Of a stretch of DNA of 64,000 nt, positions 22,207-34,483 are shown in pieces. A program made the translations under genes and the position numbers. Origin of the DNA: Topomyia yanbarensis (Eukaryota > Arthropoda > Insecta > Diptera > Culicidae); assembly GCF_030247195.1 (NCBI RefSeq), contig NC_080672.1, forward strand, positions 352,096,413 to 352,160,412. Reading direction: 5' to 3'. Positions within the stretch are counted from its first letter, which is position 1. Every line of letters begins with the position of its first letter. Under the pieces are notes generated by a model that saw only the letters and a program-made list of their open reading frames with translations, made no database searches and had not been told where the DNA came from.

Positions 22207-23305
22207 AATATGTTTTCTCGCACTTATTACATTACCAAAAAAGAATTAATATAATAGGCTTAGTGGCATGAAATTATTAGACGGTGTTCATTACGTTGAC
22301 AATTCCAATTGACCTTCTGAAAATTAGGATGTTTGACAGAGTCAGAAAACTATTTGTGCTTTTGGTTTGTAATCTTTCCCGATAGTTTCGAAGGAACTAC
22401 CATTCATCGGAAGGTATTGCTTGGTTACAAGGGTTTGCTTACATTTATGTTTTAGAAAGGACCATACGTCGTATAATTTAGGTTATGATCGCTTAAGTCA
22501 GCTATTATAATTCCGATCAAGACGAAATGTTGGGACACACCGTTTCTAATTTAACGCAAACCACAGCAGTAACTGTCCAAATTATTGTTTAGCGTGAAAC
22601 GATTTATTCAAATTTTCTCCGCATAGCATATTGTGGCAGTTGGATTTTACGGCCATTTCCTATCAATTATGCGAGATATCGTTACTAAATTGATCCTAGA
22701 TTATGCGAAATGTATTACTTTTGAAAACAAAATACGATATGAGTACAACAAAAACCTTATATACATAGAAGCCCCAAAAAAATTATCTTGATCCAAAGAC
22801 TCAAAGTTTTTTGTTAACTGTTTGTCACATTGAGCTAATTTTGCAAACGGATAATCAGCGTTTTTAACCATGCGTTGCAATGAAATTCGCGAAATAGTGC
22901 AATGGTGCGTTAAAAGTTTCATTGAGTTTGTTCGAATATAAAGGTTGAAGTTCAGAACAAGTAAATTTTATACGAAGATGCCAACAGAGTAGGAGATTCA
23001 TGTAAGAATAGTTATCAGTCATCCCTGAGAACAATCGAAAAAATGAAAAAGAAGGCATACATTATAGCAAAAGCTGTTTATGCGGGAGGAATCACTTACC
23101 ATCATGAACAAGAATATTAATATCATACTAGTTTTGTCAACACTTATCTAAGACTTTTCATCTCAAACATATTAATGGTGCCCTGTATCAGGGAATTATA
23201 ATTTTCAGCTGAAAGATGAGACTTTCCAAGCTCTCAAATTCCGCTGAATTCACTGTTGAACCAAACACAACTATTTGGCAAATAAAAAAAGATCTTGTGA
23301 ATTGA
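22207..23305. other. Spacer of inverted repeat, no gene
   Basis: AT-rich DNA between the arms. Short frames only (up to about 73 codons), no domain recognised. Confidence 0.4.
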
Positions 23306-23680
23306 CAAACCACTAGGTCTTCTGTGAAGCTAACTTAGACTTAGAATTCGTTAAAATATTAAACAACTTATCCGAAAAATTTCAAATCGGTTTTTAGTTG
23401 GTAACAAAGTTGTAGACAATTAAATAATCTATCAGATTCTCACTTTTAGTGTTGCTCGAATGTCTACAGCACCATCTAGGGGCAGAAATATGAACTAGTT
23501 CCATTGTAATTTCTATGTTTTCACGAAAAAAAACTTCAAAAAAAAGTTGATCTAGACCCCCCGACGGATTATTTTGATTTTGGTTTCAAATGAAAGGGGA
23601 AAGCCCATTCTTTCATATCCTGAAGTTTCAGAGATGCTGAATTTTTTTGCATAAAGTTGTTAAAAAAAGACACCGTGCAC
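23306..23680. repeat. Inverted repeat, right arm (partner 21832-22206)
   Basis: Begins CCACTAGGTC and ends in CACCGTGCACG, mirroring the left arm. It contains TCTAGACCCCCCGACGGATT and GGGGAAAGCCCATTCTTTC. The spacer of 1.1 kb between the arms holds no recognised gene. Confidence 0.75.
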
Positions 23681-23769
23681 GACAAAGAAAATACATGATG
23701 CAGCCAATCGGCAGCTGTGACTAACCAGATAAAGATTTTGTAAGACAATTTTTTTTTTTTGCTTCTTAA

Positions 23770-25690
23770 CCCTTTCATGCCCAATTTTTTTCTATTGGCT
23801 TTAGGGTTTCAAAACTTTTTTTCCTTGAAAATGGTGAGGGTCAAGAAACACGAAAAGTTTTATTCATAGAGATGGGTGTCTCCACCGCAGTGCTAGAAGC
23901 TGCTCAATTTTTACCTTCCAATGCTTAATACAGTTCTCCTAGAATATTTACCATCGTTCAATTGCGTGGAAAATGTAGCCAAAGATAGTCTAAATTGATA
24001 AGTTTTATCAGTTTTTAATAACATTGCAAAGCACTATGGGGTAACTAGGCCGAAAACCTGGACAAAATTATTTTCTGCTTTTCTATATATTATTTTGCAA
24101 TTATAATTCAAGAGAAGCTTAAATATTTGATCTTGAGCACTTTTTTCATAAAAAATCCACCTAAAAGTGTGAAATTTGTTTTCTTCTAATATTTCTTCAA
24201 AAACTCAATCTAATTGAAAACTTTGTGAATGGTGGCTATAGTAACATTCGAAGGACGATTTTCTAACAAATATAATTTTCTAGATTATATTGGTTCATTG
24301 GAGACAATATATAAATTACCTTGTTTTATTGATGATCATTCCAAAACTTGTTATGTTATTTTTCTCAAAGCAAAAAGTAATATTTTTAAAGGAGACGATA
24401 TTTAACTGATTACTACAGAAACTGCTGCTTTGTATGTATTCATTTAATATTACAGTCACAATAATGCTGTTCGTCATTGTGTATGTATGTTTTGTTCAAA
24501 GATTGAGGTGTGGATGTAAATGACCGCCCAAAGAAAATATTTGTGTCGACATAGATGAAAAATTACTAGGAGAATCTCATTATCTTGGTATATAGTAAAT
24601 TCAAGGAAAAAACCCCTTCAGTTTATCAACTATGAACAAAAGCAATAATTTTTTTTTCGGAAATGCTACTGTATACTGAAGAAAAGTGTGTAACGTTAAC
24701 ATTCCTCGATGACTCTTTGTTCCTCATCTACAAGTTCTACCGCTGGTTTAAAAAGGTGAGGAGGGAGGAAGGTGAGAATTTGTCATCGAAAATTTATGAC
24801 TATTATAAACGGTAAACAATTTACGAAACTGATAAGAAATCTTAGCAGGCGATTCAGTTATATAAGACTTATAGTTGCTTACAATGTTTGATAAAAAGCA
24901 CCAACATTATGTAAAAACTATAATTTTCAAATTGCTCTCAAACCAACGGTCGGACGCGGTCGGATGAGTATCCACCTGCAATGGACTGACAATAGTCGAT
25001 AGTTTCGAATGCTTTCAACCTTTTATCTTAATTTGACTTAATTTGATAACTTTTTCAATTACGAAATAGTACTAAAATCACAAAACAAACAGTTACCTTT
25101 TTTGTCAATGCAAAATAGTTTGACTTTTTTATTTCGATATATCCAGCATTAGAGTAGTTAGAATAGGTCATTAGCAATGTTTCCTAGTGTAATAATACTA
25201 CATTGATTGTATTGTTCAATTTCAGTAGAAACTGTTTCCTATTGCCTGATTTAGTCGAAAAAACGTGTTTATTTTTAATAATGTTTGACCGTGTGTCACA
25301 AATTTAGACCAAAGTTTTTAGTTATCATTTCAATGGTACACGATGCAGAAAATATTGAAGAATGTTGAAAAAATAAAGTTTGATTAAAAAGTTAGAAATT
25401 TTTTTTCCTATTTTGTCCAACTTTTTGTTCTAGCCACCCCATAGTGCAACGTAACAAAGAAATATGAAAAATTCATTTTCCGTCTTCAACGTAAACTGTC
25501 CCGGGCAGCACTGCTCCATCGGAATCCAATCAGACTAATCATAATAACTTCAGTTCTAGAGCTGATCCTTACAACTGTTAATACTCAAATGAAAGGCAAT
25601 AGTCACATTTATTAACCTTAATCTTGCCCCAATCAAAAGTTATACCTGTTTAAAACGTTGTTGTCCACAAACAACATGGGCATGAATGGG
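23770..25690. mobile_element. piggyBac-like non-autonomous element, 1.9 kb
   Basis: The ends are TTAA|CCCTTTCATGCCCA and TGGGCATGAATGGG|TTAA: 13 of 14 terminal bases match, with TTAA at 23766-23769 and 25691-25694. TTAA plus CCC-initial ends fit piggyBac. The left 90 bp resembles the left end of the 9184-15057 element in order (GCCCAATTTTTTT, GGCTT, AAAACTTTTT, GAAACACGAAAA), so the two belong to related families. No transposase frame. Another inverted pair lies inside at 24031-25447. Confidence 0.75.
24031..25447. mobile_element. Inner inverted-repeat element (GCACTATGGGGT ends)
   Basis: The left GCACTATGGGGTAACTAGGC...CTGGACAAAAT is mirrored on the right by ATTTTGTCCAACTTTTTGTTCTAGCCACCCCATAGTGC. 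About 30 bp of diverged terminal similarity encloses 1.4 kb without a coding frame. Flanking bases give no clear duplication, so the superfamily is undetermined. It may be an insertion or a structural part of the surrounding piggyBac-type element. Confidence 0.5.
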
Positions 25691-26167
25691 TTAAAGTTTC
25701 TTTAATTAATATTGCATAGGTAAGCATAATTACATCGCTAAACAAATTAAAAAAGACGGTCTGAATTGCCTCGTAGGGAGGTCCGAATTACCCCACCATT
25801 GTAAAAGATGGAAAAAAGTAGAGTTTTGCAAATCGTCGCCTAGCGCTGCCATGGAGTGGTGCAAATGAACTTTTATGACATCAAAATGTAACTGAGGTTT
25901 CAAACTAACAATTAGAACCTTTGACCGATAATTTTTTTCACATCTATCCACCTAAAAGGGCGATTAGCTTAGGTTGGTCTGAATAGTCCCAAATAAATAA
26001 AATTTGAAGGTATATTAACGTGGTTTTGTGTTATATTTGACGAGATCTACAACCTTTAACAGATTACTTTAAAAGTACATTCATTTTTTTTAATTTTATA
26101 GTGCCGCGTAATTTTCTCCCCGTTCTGACAACGTTAACAAAAAAGCTTTCAACAACAAAACAAACGC

Positions 26168-26592
26168 CGGCGAAAGCAGAGTTAGGCGGCTTCTTCAACA
26201 AATTGAATTTGATTCAGTTTGACCCAGGGCTTTTTCTTATTACATGATAAGAGAGCAAGTGAGAACTCCACCATCGACAAAGGTGGTACGTTAGCAATAA
26301 CGTGGGAGGATGCAATAAGTATGCTATACCGGTACAGAGTCTGGGCAGACTTTCTTGGCGAAATTGAATATTCAAGGGGTTAAATATTCCACGCTCTCGT
26401 TAGTACTGTTCCTGTTTCGCAAATGTGAAGTAGTATCCCGAATAGTGTTCGACGTTTCTCTCGATAGCTTGCTGACAAAGCTGCGTCAGTAACTGCGTTT
26501 TTTAGCTTTCACCAAGCTCTTCATTGCCTTTTCTAATGTCGCATACTTCCTTAAGTTGTCAGGAGTTCCTTGTATGCGTAAGGCCGAGCACC
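26168..26592 (-). pseudogene. I-clade ORF2 relic (linker region)
   Basis: This stretch aligns as DNA with about 49110-49530 of the intact element in the same orientation. Shared landmarks are TTGAATTTGATTC, ATAAGAGAGCAAGTGAGAAC, TCCACCATCGA, CTTCTTGGCGAAA-like sequence, ATTCCAC.CTCTCGTTAGTA and AACTGCGTTTTTTAGCTTTC. It corresponds to about residues 310-450 of ORF2, between endonuclease and reverse transcriptase. Frameshifts and stops make it non-functional. Confidence 0.75.
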
Positions 26593-27789
26593 CTTACAAT
26601 AAATGACGCGTTCAAATCAATCATGAAAAGTTTTAAAATATGGAAGCTTCAAATGGTGAGAAACATTTTACAGGATACTTGCTCGAAAAATTAAGAAATG
26701 TTTAGCTTTTAACCTTCGAGAATTTTACAGAATATCTTTTGGTTGTTCACTTGAAACTATGTGTATCTACTTCATAATGTATTCATTTTGTCTCTAACAT
26801 CAGCCAGTATTCCATACAGCGACATTTTCATAATTCAAAATCAATAACCTTATCACAGAATACACCCGCCTTAGCAGTAGCACCGCATAAAGAACCGAGC
26901 GCATTTTCCATTCATTTCTAATACCTTCCAATCATCCCGCACACTCAAACTCAACATCGCTAGCGACAGCCCAAGGACTCTTCTTCGTGTCAATACCAAA
27001 TCCGGCAGCCCTCCCGCCCGTACGCCAGCCAGCCTGCTTGCCTTACAAGGCGGTTTGCTCTGTTCGAAAGGGCTGTGTACACCGAGCCGGCAGTCTTATC
27101 GGTTCGCCACTCAGGAAATTCACCCGAACTTCCTCCCTTCTAATGCCGGTATGCAGCAATATTCGGTCTTATCGCAGTACCTCGTCATAACGAGATCCTT
27201 TCGGAGAGCTTTTTTTACGTTTCCCCGTTGCTTTGATGGAACCGTTGTTGGTTGGAAGCAAATCTTTAGGTATCGTTAGGCTCGACTCGAAGCTCACCCC
27301 AGTTGGCAGTTGGGAAAATCGACCGAGAATAGGAAATTTCTGCCGTCGTAGCTAGAGCTTCCAAAATTTTATTATATTTTCCCAGTGATACGGTAATAAT
27401 ATGTAGGTAATATATTTTCTGAGCGGCTTATGCCATTTTCTGTTACGGCGAGATTCATCGTCTTGTTGCTACCGGTGCCGTTCAAGGCGAAGGATTTTTG
27501 TGCAGAATTTTTGCTTTCAATTTACATGAATCTCTCTAGCTCTAGCGGCCAGCTTCATGAGAATCATTCAATAGCGAAGATTGGAGGGTGCAAAAGAGAA
27601 AGACGGCATTGGAAAAGTTAGAGAAGTGAAATCACTTCCCAAGTGGCTGTAAGGCTATTAAATTCAATTTATTAGTATTTTATCTTCTCAATTTTCAATA
27701 TCTGGACACATTTCCAAAAAAAGTAAAAAATAACTTTTAAAAATCAATTTTTTTTAAATTTTCGTCTAAATAGTCTGAACAACCTGCTC
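26593..27789. other. Non-coding DNA, partly GC-richer
   Basis: About 26880-27340 is less AT-rich and has overlapping frames of 67 and 74 codons without recognisable domains. It may be single-copy host DNA. No exon is supported. Confidence 0.4.
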
Positions 27790-28130
27790 GTCCTCAATAT
27801 TTAAAATAGTCGAAATTTTCTAAACTTTCGAAATCTTTAAATTTTATTTTGTGTACTTTGAATTTTATGAATGCATTTTTTAAACTTTTGTTATATTTTA
27901 ATTTTGTTTGAATTTTATGAATTTTAGAAATATTACGAACTTTATGAATTTTATGAATTTTCCCTAATTTTTCTGAATATTTTAAACTATTCAAATGTCT
28001 CTGCATTTCCTCAAAATGCTTCCAACTCTCAATAATTCCTAATTTTTTTTGAAAATTTTAGATTTTTTCGAATTTTTGAATTTCTCTTATTTTTTAAACT
28101 TTCTGAATATTTAAAATCGTTACAATTGAT
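27790..28130. repeat. Degenerate GAATTTTATGAATTTT repeat
   Basis: Short motifs GAATTTTATGAATTTT, TTTTAAACTTT and TTCTGAATATTTAAA recur, giving a simple-sequence AT-rich tract. It resembles, but is distinct from, the 19-bp satellite that begins near 28585. Confidence 0.5.
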
Positions 28131-28139
28131 TCACATTGA

Positions 28140-28560
28140 TTTCTCAGAATTTTCTGAACCAATTTCCATAAATTTAGTCTTAAATGAAAGGTACAACGTT
28201 TCTATCGGCTGCTATTGAAAATTGTGTTCTAGCGCTTAAATTGCAGGGTGATGAGTACGATCACGCAGAAAATCCCAATTTCAAAATGTGACCACAACTG
28301 CTTGGATTTGTGTCTTTGGTCACATTGGCCACCTACGGCGCTTCCGGTAGCACCGGCGGAAGTACGCAAATTTATAAAAAACAATTACATCGCTTCCTCG
28401 CATCGGAATGAAATTTAATGCCAGCTTTTGGGGTTATAAAATATTTCATTTTAGACTAAATTTGGTCTGATCGGTCTAGGCATCGGATCGGATGCCTGAC
28501 CGATTGGACCAAACTTAGTCTCAAATGAATGGATTTATAAACCCGTAAACTAGTATTGAA
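28140..28560. repeat. Dispersed repeat A, partial copy 2
   Basis: TTTCTCAGAATTTTCTGAACC, TTAAATGAAAGGTACAACG and ATCGGC.GCTATTG match repeat A at the start of the window. The following GC-richer 300 bp (GGCGCTTCCGGTAGCACCGG and a CATCGGAATGAAATT motif) is non-coding. Confidence 0.5.
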
Positions 28561-29131
28561 TTTCATTCCGATCGGATCAAAATCCAAAAATTACAAAATT
28601 TTGTAGTAATCACTAAATTTTGTACAACATACAAAATTTTGTAAAAATTTTGATTTGAAAATATAAAATATTACAAAATTTTGTAAAAATTACGGAGTCT
28701 TGAAAAATTTCAAAATTTTGTAAAAATTTCGGAATTTTGTAAATTTACAGAATTTTGTAAAAATAACAAAATATTGTAAATTTACAAAATTTGGTAAAAA
28801 ATTACAAAATGTTGTAAAATTATAAAATATTTTAAAAATTAAAATATTTTGTGAAAATTGCAAAAATTTGTGAAATTTACAAAATTTCGTTAAGCATACG
28901 AAATTTTGCAAAAAATGACAAAATTTTGCAAAAATGACAAAATTTTGTTAAAATAACGATGTTCCGCAAAAATTTCAAAAATTTGTAAAATTTACGAAAT
29001 TTTGTAAAATGACGAAATTTTTAAATTTTGTAGAAATTACAGAATTCAAAATTTTGTAAAAATGTTGAAATTTTCTAAAAACAACGAAATTTTGTAAAAT
29101 TTACGAAATTTAACACGGAATTTTGTAAATA

Positions 29132-29470
29132 CAGTGAAGTCCTGTTTTGATCAGTCCCTTGGTGAATTTTAGGCTTATAAAACGGGACATCAACAAAACC
29201 GGGTCATATATTTTTCTTTCTGTTTAAGAAACCGAAGCGCTTAAAATATTCTTCTTTTGTCGCTAGATATAGTCTCATAACCTTTCCTAATAATTTAGCT
29301 TTTAAGATAAGAAAACTATGCTCAAAAAAGGAATTACTCGAATTCAACTTGGTTCGTCTGCTAGAGCCCATCAAACTACCAACTATCAATTATGAGGTTG
29401 ATAAAATCGGGCCAACAGCTGAGAAATTGGGGGTTGATAAAATCGGATGCTGATAAAATCGAGATTTCAC
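29132..29470. mobile_element. Tigger-like MITE inserted in the satellite
   Basis: After a TA, the element starts CAGTGAAGTCCTGTTTTGATC and ends GCTGATAAAATCGAGATTTCAC, an imperfect inverted pair. It is 339 bp, without coding capacity, and is bounded on both sides by 19-bp satellite units. CAGT-type ends with TA targets fit the pogo/Tigger group; this is inferred from end sequence only. A partial relative lies at 11182-11400. Confidence 0.6.
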
Positions 29471-32400
29471 AAATTTAGTACAAACTTTTTTTAAAACACG
29501 AATATTTGTAAAAATTGCAAAATTTTGTTAAAATGTCAATATTTTGCAAAAATTGCGAAAATCTCATGATTTTTTTGAAAATAGCGAAATTTTGGAAAAC
29601 TTACAACTACAAAATTGCGTGAAAATTTCTAAAATTACTAAAAATTGCAAAATTTTCCAAAAATTCCGAAATTTTATGCAAAATTTTGTGAAAGTTTGCA
29701 GAAAATGTTGTGAAATCTCAGAATGTTTTCCAAAATTACGAAATTTCGTTTCAAGCTACAAATTTTGGCTAAAACAACAACAATCTGGAAATTTTGCAAA
29801 ATTTCGTAAAAATCACGAAATTACACAAAAATTTCAAAATATTGCCAAGAATCACAATTTTTTGTAGAAATTATGATAGCTTTTAAAAATTACGAGAATT
29901 TGTGCAAATTACAAAATTTTGTAAAAATCACAATATTTTGAAAAAATTATAGAATATTGTAGAATTACAAAAGTTTGCGAAATATTCCGGAGTTTGTAAA
30001 AACTACAAAACTCATTAAAATTATGAAATTTTGTAAATATTTCGAAATTTTGTAAATATGAGAAAATTTTGTAAACATTACAAAATTGCGCGAAAATTAC
30101 AAAAAATTATCGAAATAACGAAATTTTGTTAAAATAAGCGAAATTTTCTAAAAATTACGAGATTTTGTAAAAATTACGATTTTTTGTAAAAATTACGATT
30201 TTTTGTAAAAAGTTTTTGTTTCGCAAAAATGATAAAGTTTTGAAATAATTACGAAAATTTACAAAAATTACGATTTTTTGTAATAATTATGAAATTTTGT
30301 AAAAATTTCGGAATTTTCTAAAAACTACAGTTTTGAAAAAATAACGAAATTTTGTAAAAATTTTTGCAAAAATTAATAAATTTTGCAAAAAAATGCGACA
30401 TATTGAAATGACGAAATTTTATGAGAATAACAAAATCTTATGATTAATTTACGTAATTTGTATGAAATTTTGTTAATATTACCAAGTTCTGTAAAAATTG
30501 CGACATTTCGCAAGATCAAGATTTTATTAAATAATCACAAACATTTGTAAAACCTACGAAATTTTGTAAAAAATACAGAAATGTTAAAAATGCCAAAATT
30601 TGTGGTATTTACAAAATTACGAAATTTCGCACGGAATTTCGGAAAAAACAGAAAACTTTGAAACATAACAAAGATTGTAAAATTCACTAAAATTTTAAAA
30701 AATTGCAAAATTTGGTAAAAATTGCGCAACATTATAGAATAAACGAAAATTTGCAAAAGTTACGAAATTTTGAAAAAATTACCAGAAATAGTAAAACTTA
30801 TAAAATTTTGTTTCAATTGCAAAATTTCAATTACAAAAGTTGTTAAAAATTAATTTTTTTTTGGAAAAATACGAAATTTTGTGAAAAACAACAAAAAAAA
30901 TTTAAATAGCTGAATTTGTTAAAAATTACGCAATTTTGCAAAAATTGCATTATTTTGTGAAAATTACATTATTTTGTTAAAGTTACGGAATTTTGTAAAA
31001 TTTCAAAATTTTGAAATATTATGAAATGTGAAAAATGTGGAATAAGTAAAAATTGCAAAACTCTGTAAAATAACGAAATTTTGCAAAAAATTGCGCAATT
31101 TTCCAAAAAATAACAAAACTTTGTAAATATAACGAACTACAATCATACAAAATTTTGTAAATATGTATGACAAAATTTTACAAAAATTGTGATATTTTGA
31201 AAAAATCACAAAACTTAGCAAAACTCACAAAATTGCTTAGAAATAACAATATGTTGTGAAATATCGAAAATTTCCTTAATTTATAATAAATTACGAAAGT
31301 TCGTAACATTTACGAAAAGTTGTAAAAATTGCAAAATTTTGTGAAAATCTCGAAATTCTGTAAAAATTACCATTTCTGTACAAATTACGAAATTTTATAA
31401 AAATTACAAAATTTTGTAAAAACTACTGAATTTTGCAAAAATCACGAAATTTTGAAAAAAATTGCAAAATCTTGTACAAATCACATTTTGTTAAAAATAC
31501 TAATTTTTGTCAAGATCACAAAATTTTTTACAAAATTTTGAATCATGTAAAAATTATGAAATTTTGGTAAAATTACCACATAATGAGAAAATCACAAAAA
31601 ATTGCAAAAATGACGAAATTTTGTAAAAATTGCAAAATTTTGTACTTGTTTTACGCACGTTGTACGAAATTTTGTAAATATTACGAAGTTCTGTAAAAAT
31701 TGCTAAATTTTGCGAAAATCACGATTTTTTTAAATAATCACAAATATTTGTGAAAATAACAAAATTTTATAAGAATTGTAAATCCTTGTAAAAATTACAA
31801 AATTTTGTAAAAATCACAAAATTTTGTAAAAATCACAAAATTTTGTAAAAATCACAAAATTTTGTAAAAATTCCGAAATTTCGTACAAAATATCTGAAAA
31901 ATCATGAAATTTTGAAAAAAAAATTAGAAAGATTGTAAAATTTACAAGAATTTGAAAAAATTACGAAATTTCGTAAAAATTGCAAAACAATGTAGAATAA
32001 ATGAATTTTAAAAAAATGCGAACTATTGTAAAAATTACGATGATTTGTGAGGAAATTTAAATTTTGCTTGATATACGAAATTTTGTAAAAGTTACGAAAT
32101 TTTGCAGAAATTTTGTAAAAATGCAAAACGTTAGGAATTTTGCAAAAATAAACGAAGTTTTGTGCACAAAATTTTGCAAAATTTAAGAAATTTTTTAAAA
32201 ATTACGGATTATTGTAAAAAAATGCGAAATTTTGTAATATTAAATTTTTGTAAACCTTTAGCAGAAAGTACAATATTTTGCAGATTTAACGAAATTTCGT
32301 AAAAATTACAAAACAATAAAATTACGAAATTTTGTGAAAATAACGTAATTTTGCAGGATAAAAAAAATTGTGAACATAAAATTTTGTAAAAATAACGGAA

Positions 32401-33508
32401 TTTTACAAAAAAACAAAATTTGATCAAAATTACGAAATTTTGTAAAAAATGGCGATAATTTGTGAAAATTTGGCAAAAACAAGAAAATTGTAAAAATTAC
32501 GAAATTTTTAATAACTCACAAAATTTTGCACAAATTTTTAAACTGCGTTAAAATTGCGAAATTTGGTTGAAGTAACGAAATTTTGTTAAATTTACAAATA
32601 TTAGTACAAATATCTGTAAAAATAACAACATTTTGTAAAAATTACGAATTTTTGTAGAAATTATGTATGTGTAATTATGTATGCATAAATTTAGAAATAT
32701 TACTCAAATTACGAAATCTGCAAAATTAATGAAATTTTGTAAAAAGTTTGTAAAAGTTACGGAATCTTGCAAAATTAGGAAATTTCGCAGAAATTGAAGA
32801 ACTTGTAAACATTAAAAAACTTGTAGATTTAGGATGTTTTGTAAAATTTACTAAATTTGGTAAAACGTACAAAATTTCGTTAACATGACAAAATTTTATA
32901 AAAACTACGTAATTTTGAAAAAAAAAATCAGAATTTTGTCAAAATTACAGAAATAGGTAAAAATTTCAAAATCTTGTAAAAACCACCAAATTTAAAACAA
33001 AAACAGATTTTCTAAAAATAATGAATTTTTGTTAAATATACAACATTAATTAAATAGTATGAAATTTTGTAAAAATTTGTATTACTTTGCATTACATAAC
33101 TTCGTGAAAATCATAGAATTTTAAAAAAGTTGCCAAATTTCGTAAAAATCGCAAAATTTTGTAAAATTTACGAAAATTGACAAAACGTTGTAAGTTTTGT
33201 AAACATGACAAAATTTTGTAAAAATTACGAAAAATTGAAAAAAAAATTACAAAATTTTGTAAAAATTGCAAAATTACGCTAAAATTACGATTTGTAAAAG
33301 TCACGAAATAAAATTGTCTAAAAATAACGAAATTTTGTATAAATTACGAAAATTTGCACAGAAATTTATAAAATTACAAAACATTGAAAAAATACGACAT
33401 ATTGTAAAAATCACAAAAATTTGTGAAAAGGCGAAATTTTGCGCATATTACTAAATTTTGCAATTATAATTTTTTTTGTAATTTGTACGAAATTTTGTAA
33501 ATATTGCG

Positions 33509-33585
33509 CTGCCCATGATCGCATATTTTTCCCGTTCTCTTTGGGATTTCCTATCTTTATGGGACTGATTTGCGATCATGGGCAG
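33509..33585. mobile_element. 77-bp MITE with 15-bp perfect inverted ends
   Basis: CTGCCCATGATCGCA at 33509-33523 is the exact complement of TGCGATCATGGGCAG at 33571-33585. The insert is flanked by satellite units. It is too short to encode anything and its superfamily is unknown. Confidence 0.65.
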
Positions 33586-33745
33586 TATGAAGCTATGCAA
33601 AAATTACGAAATTTTGCGAAAATCACGATTTTGTGAAAATCACAAATATTAGTAAAACTAACGAAATTTCGTAAAACTAATAAAATGTGTAAAAAAATTT
33701 CAAAGTTTTATAAAAATTACAACTTTTTTGAACGACTGGGGATGT

Positions 33746-33873
33746 TTTATGTTTGGTTATTGGCTTTCTCAGTCTAGTATATATGTATCGAACGACTTAA
33801 TTTTTGATAATCAAAAATTCAGTCGTTTGATACATATATACTAGACTGAGAAAGCCAATAACCAAACATAAAA
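33746..33873. mobile_element. Near-perfect palindrome, about 127 bp, in the satellite
   Basis: The arm TTTATGTTTGGTTATTGGCT... (33746 on) is mirrored by the arm ending AGCCAATAACCAAACATAAA (to about 33873), with a loop of a few bases at TGATAATCA. Arms are about 62 bp with very few mismatches (for example AACGACTTAA versus TTCAGTCGTTT). A small foldback MITE is the simplest reading. Confidence 0.7.
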
Positions 33874-34065
33874 ATTGCAAAATTTTGTAAAAATTACGAA
33901 ATGGAAATTTTTTGTTAAAATTACACAATTGCTTAAAACTTAAATTTTGTAAAAATCATAAAATTTTATAAAAATTTCGAAATTTTGAAAAATTACGAAA
34001 ATTATGAAATTTTCTACAAATGTCGAAATATTGTACAAATAACAAAAATTTGGAAAAGTACGAAT

Positions 34066-34483
34066 TAGTAGAGAAAAATTGGTTTCGGTTAACAAATTTT
34101 ATTCACCTTAGGAGGAAATATCGCATAAATTTTTAAATGTTTGGATTTTCGTAATATTTAGTATTTTCCAAATATTCTGTATTTATGTTATTTAATGAAT
34201 TTAAATCTTAATTTCTTCAAATTTTTAAAATTTTCCACATTTTTTAAGGATATTATCTATTTTAAATTACAATTATGACACGATTTCACTAAACAAGGGT
34301 ATATTTTAAGTTGACAATAAAATGACACTGACAAATTCGGGACACTTTTTAAAACGTGTAAAAAACTAAAGGATGGTGTTCTGTGCATTTGGGATCTATG
34401 AGAGATAGAGAAAAATGTTCCCAAAAAGCTTTAACAAAAATCTTGATTTGTCTTCGATAAAACTTCGACATTATACATACATA
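34066..34483. other. AT-rich DNA, no gene
   Basis: Simple AT-rich sequence. A short stretch near 34275-34350 (CGATTTCACTAAACAAGGG, TGACACTGACAAATTCGGG) weakly resembles the Tigger-like MITE family. Confidence 0.4.

Larger units (their letters stand above)
21402..25990. mobile_element. Composite inverted-repeat element with GGGG..GGACC motifs
   Basis: Outer ends GGGGCTATTAAGAC (21402-21415) and GGTCTGAATAGTCCC (25976-25990) form a loose inverted pair. Just inside the left one, CAGTGGGGGTAATTCGGACC (21415-21434) is inverse to GGTCCGAATTACCCCACCATTG-type sequence at 25780-25801. A further GGGGCTATTCGGACCCC lies at 21761-21777. The motif type resembles the repeated motif of the pogo-like element at 34484-35430. 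Inside are a 375-bp inverted pair and a piggyBac-type element. Whether the outermost pair marks a single element is uncertain; no target duplication is clear. Confidence 0.5.
28585..34065. repeat. Degenerate 19-bp palindromic satellite
   Basis: The consensus unit is close to ACAAAATTTTGTAAAAATT (19 bp). Its core ACAAAATTTTGT is a perfect palindrome, extending to TTACAAAATTTTGTAA in the best units. At about 31797-31872 four adjacent copies are nearly identical; elsewhere units vary by a few bases and in length. The array spans about 5.4 kb, roughly 250-280 units, interrupted by at least three small insertions. Reading frames rich in NF/KF/FCKF are by-products. It is neither coding nor CRISPR-like, since there are no unique spacers. 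Confidence 0.85.

Noticed and set aside
24031..25447. CACTA-type transposon, from CACTATGGGG ends
   Set aside because: The terminal bases fit by chance only; no 3-bp duplication is present (AAG versus CAA).
28690..33454. Many 60-110-codon frames rich in NF, KF and FCKF
   Set aside because: All follow from the AT-rich 19-bp satellite. They occur on both strands with no domain or codon signal.
28585..34065. Possible CRISPR array
   Set aside because: The repeats are directly adjacent, highly degenerate and lack unique spacers, and the genome is clearly eukaryotic.
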